Origin: Pseudomonas sp.
GTDB lineage: Bacteria; Pseudomonadota; Gammaproteobacteria; Pseudomonadales; Pseudomonadaceae
Assembly (NCBI GenBank): GCA_022448005.1
Contig: JAKUTK010000031.1
Span: forward strand, 1-55,932
Direction of reading: 5' to 3'
Length of the DNA: 55,932 nt
Made by a program: the position numbers and the translations under genes. The notes under the pieces were generated by a model. The model was not told the DNA's origin, did no database searches, and saw only the letters and a list, made by a program, of their open reading frames with translations. Positions 55,819 to 55,932 of the stretch are shown in pieces. Each line of letters opens with the position of its first letter. Within the stretch, counting starts at the first letter, position 1.

Positions 55819-55932
55819 ATGTTCGGCAAGTCAACGCACAAGTTCGAAATCAATTACCTCTTCCAGAACGAACCGCGTAACCATCTCATCGATTCGGAAG
55901 AAGAGCGCATGTCGCAGGCCAGTGCCGCTCGG
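55819..55932 (+). CDS. Unrecognised protein, N-terminal 38 codons only
   Basis: The ATG at 55819 has AAGGAG seven bases upstream, and the frame runs open to the window edge. The visible part begins MFGKSTHKFEINYLFQNEPR and is polar and acidic (SEEE), with no signal peptide. I do not recognise the family. The 143 bases between it and the preceding gene contain a GCCCGC/GCGGGG stem at about 55677-55693 without a T-run and no clear promoter. Confidence 0.6.
   Translation, partial: MFGKSTHKFEINYLFQNEPRNHLIDSEEERMSQASAAR

Overview
The window is a GC-rich chromosomal segment (GC estimated by eye, not counted) from a gammaproteobacterium of the Pseudomonas type, most plausibly the P. stutzeri / Stutzerimonas group. 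The main reason is gene order. From about 1.7 to 34.5 kb it follows, in inverse orientation, the block I know from P. aeruginosa running from agtABCD/agtSR through lptD-surA-pdxA-rsmA-apaG-apaH-glpE-prkA-yeaH-spoVR-cca-folK-folB-plsY-tsaD to rpsU-dnaG-rpoD. Species assignment is inference, because no rRNA gene is present.

Region 1 (1-9.3 kb, minus strand) is a transport, sensing and catabolism unit for GABA and 5-aminovalerate. AgtS (periplasmic-sensor histidine kinase) and AgtR (NarL-type regulator) are followed by AgtABCD (polyamine-type ABC importer), then gabD and the first codons of gabT. A perfect 8+8 bp dyad sits just upstream of agtA. Region 2 (9.4-20.8 kb) holds a DUF3530 protein, a DjlA-like J-domain protein, the MurNAc recycling pair murU/amgK, and then lptD-surA-pdxA-rsmA-apaG-apaH-glpE on the plus strand. 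Region 3 (21-26 kb) is the prkA-yeaH-spoVR stress operon.

Region 4 (26-34.5 kb) holds cca (whose HD phosphohydrolase motif is lost), convergent folK/folB, plsY, tsaD, the macromolecular-synthesis operon rpsU-dnaG-rpoD with hairpins between rpsU and dnaG, and a CAU-anticodon tRNA that looks like tRNA-Ile2. Region 5 (34.7-38.4 kb) holds an SLC13-type permease, an O-acetylhomoserine sulfhydrylase and thioredoxin 2.

Region 6 (38.6-55.7 kb) is the accessory part: a tightly overlapping, one-direction type II polyketide cluster for an aryl polyene pigment. It encodes a chain length factor, two ACPs, an AMP ligase fused to a FabA-like dehydratase, two ketosynthases, a second dehydratase, a ketoreductase, a thioesterase, an aromatic ammonia lyase to make the starter acid, glycosyl- and acyltransferases for lipid anchoring, LolA-like, RND-type and lipoprotein export factors, and a flavin-dependent halogenase-like enzyme. 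The ligase-dehydratase gene carries a one-base frameshift near 42508 that would inactivate pigment synthesis if real. A 51-codon ORF between the exporter and the halogenase-like gene is coupled at both ends and unrecognised. A good sigma-70 promoter lies just before the cluster. The window ends inside an unrecognised gene.
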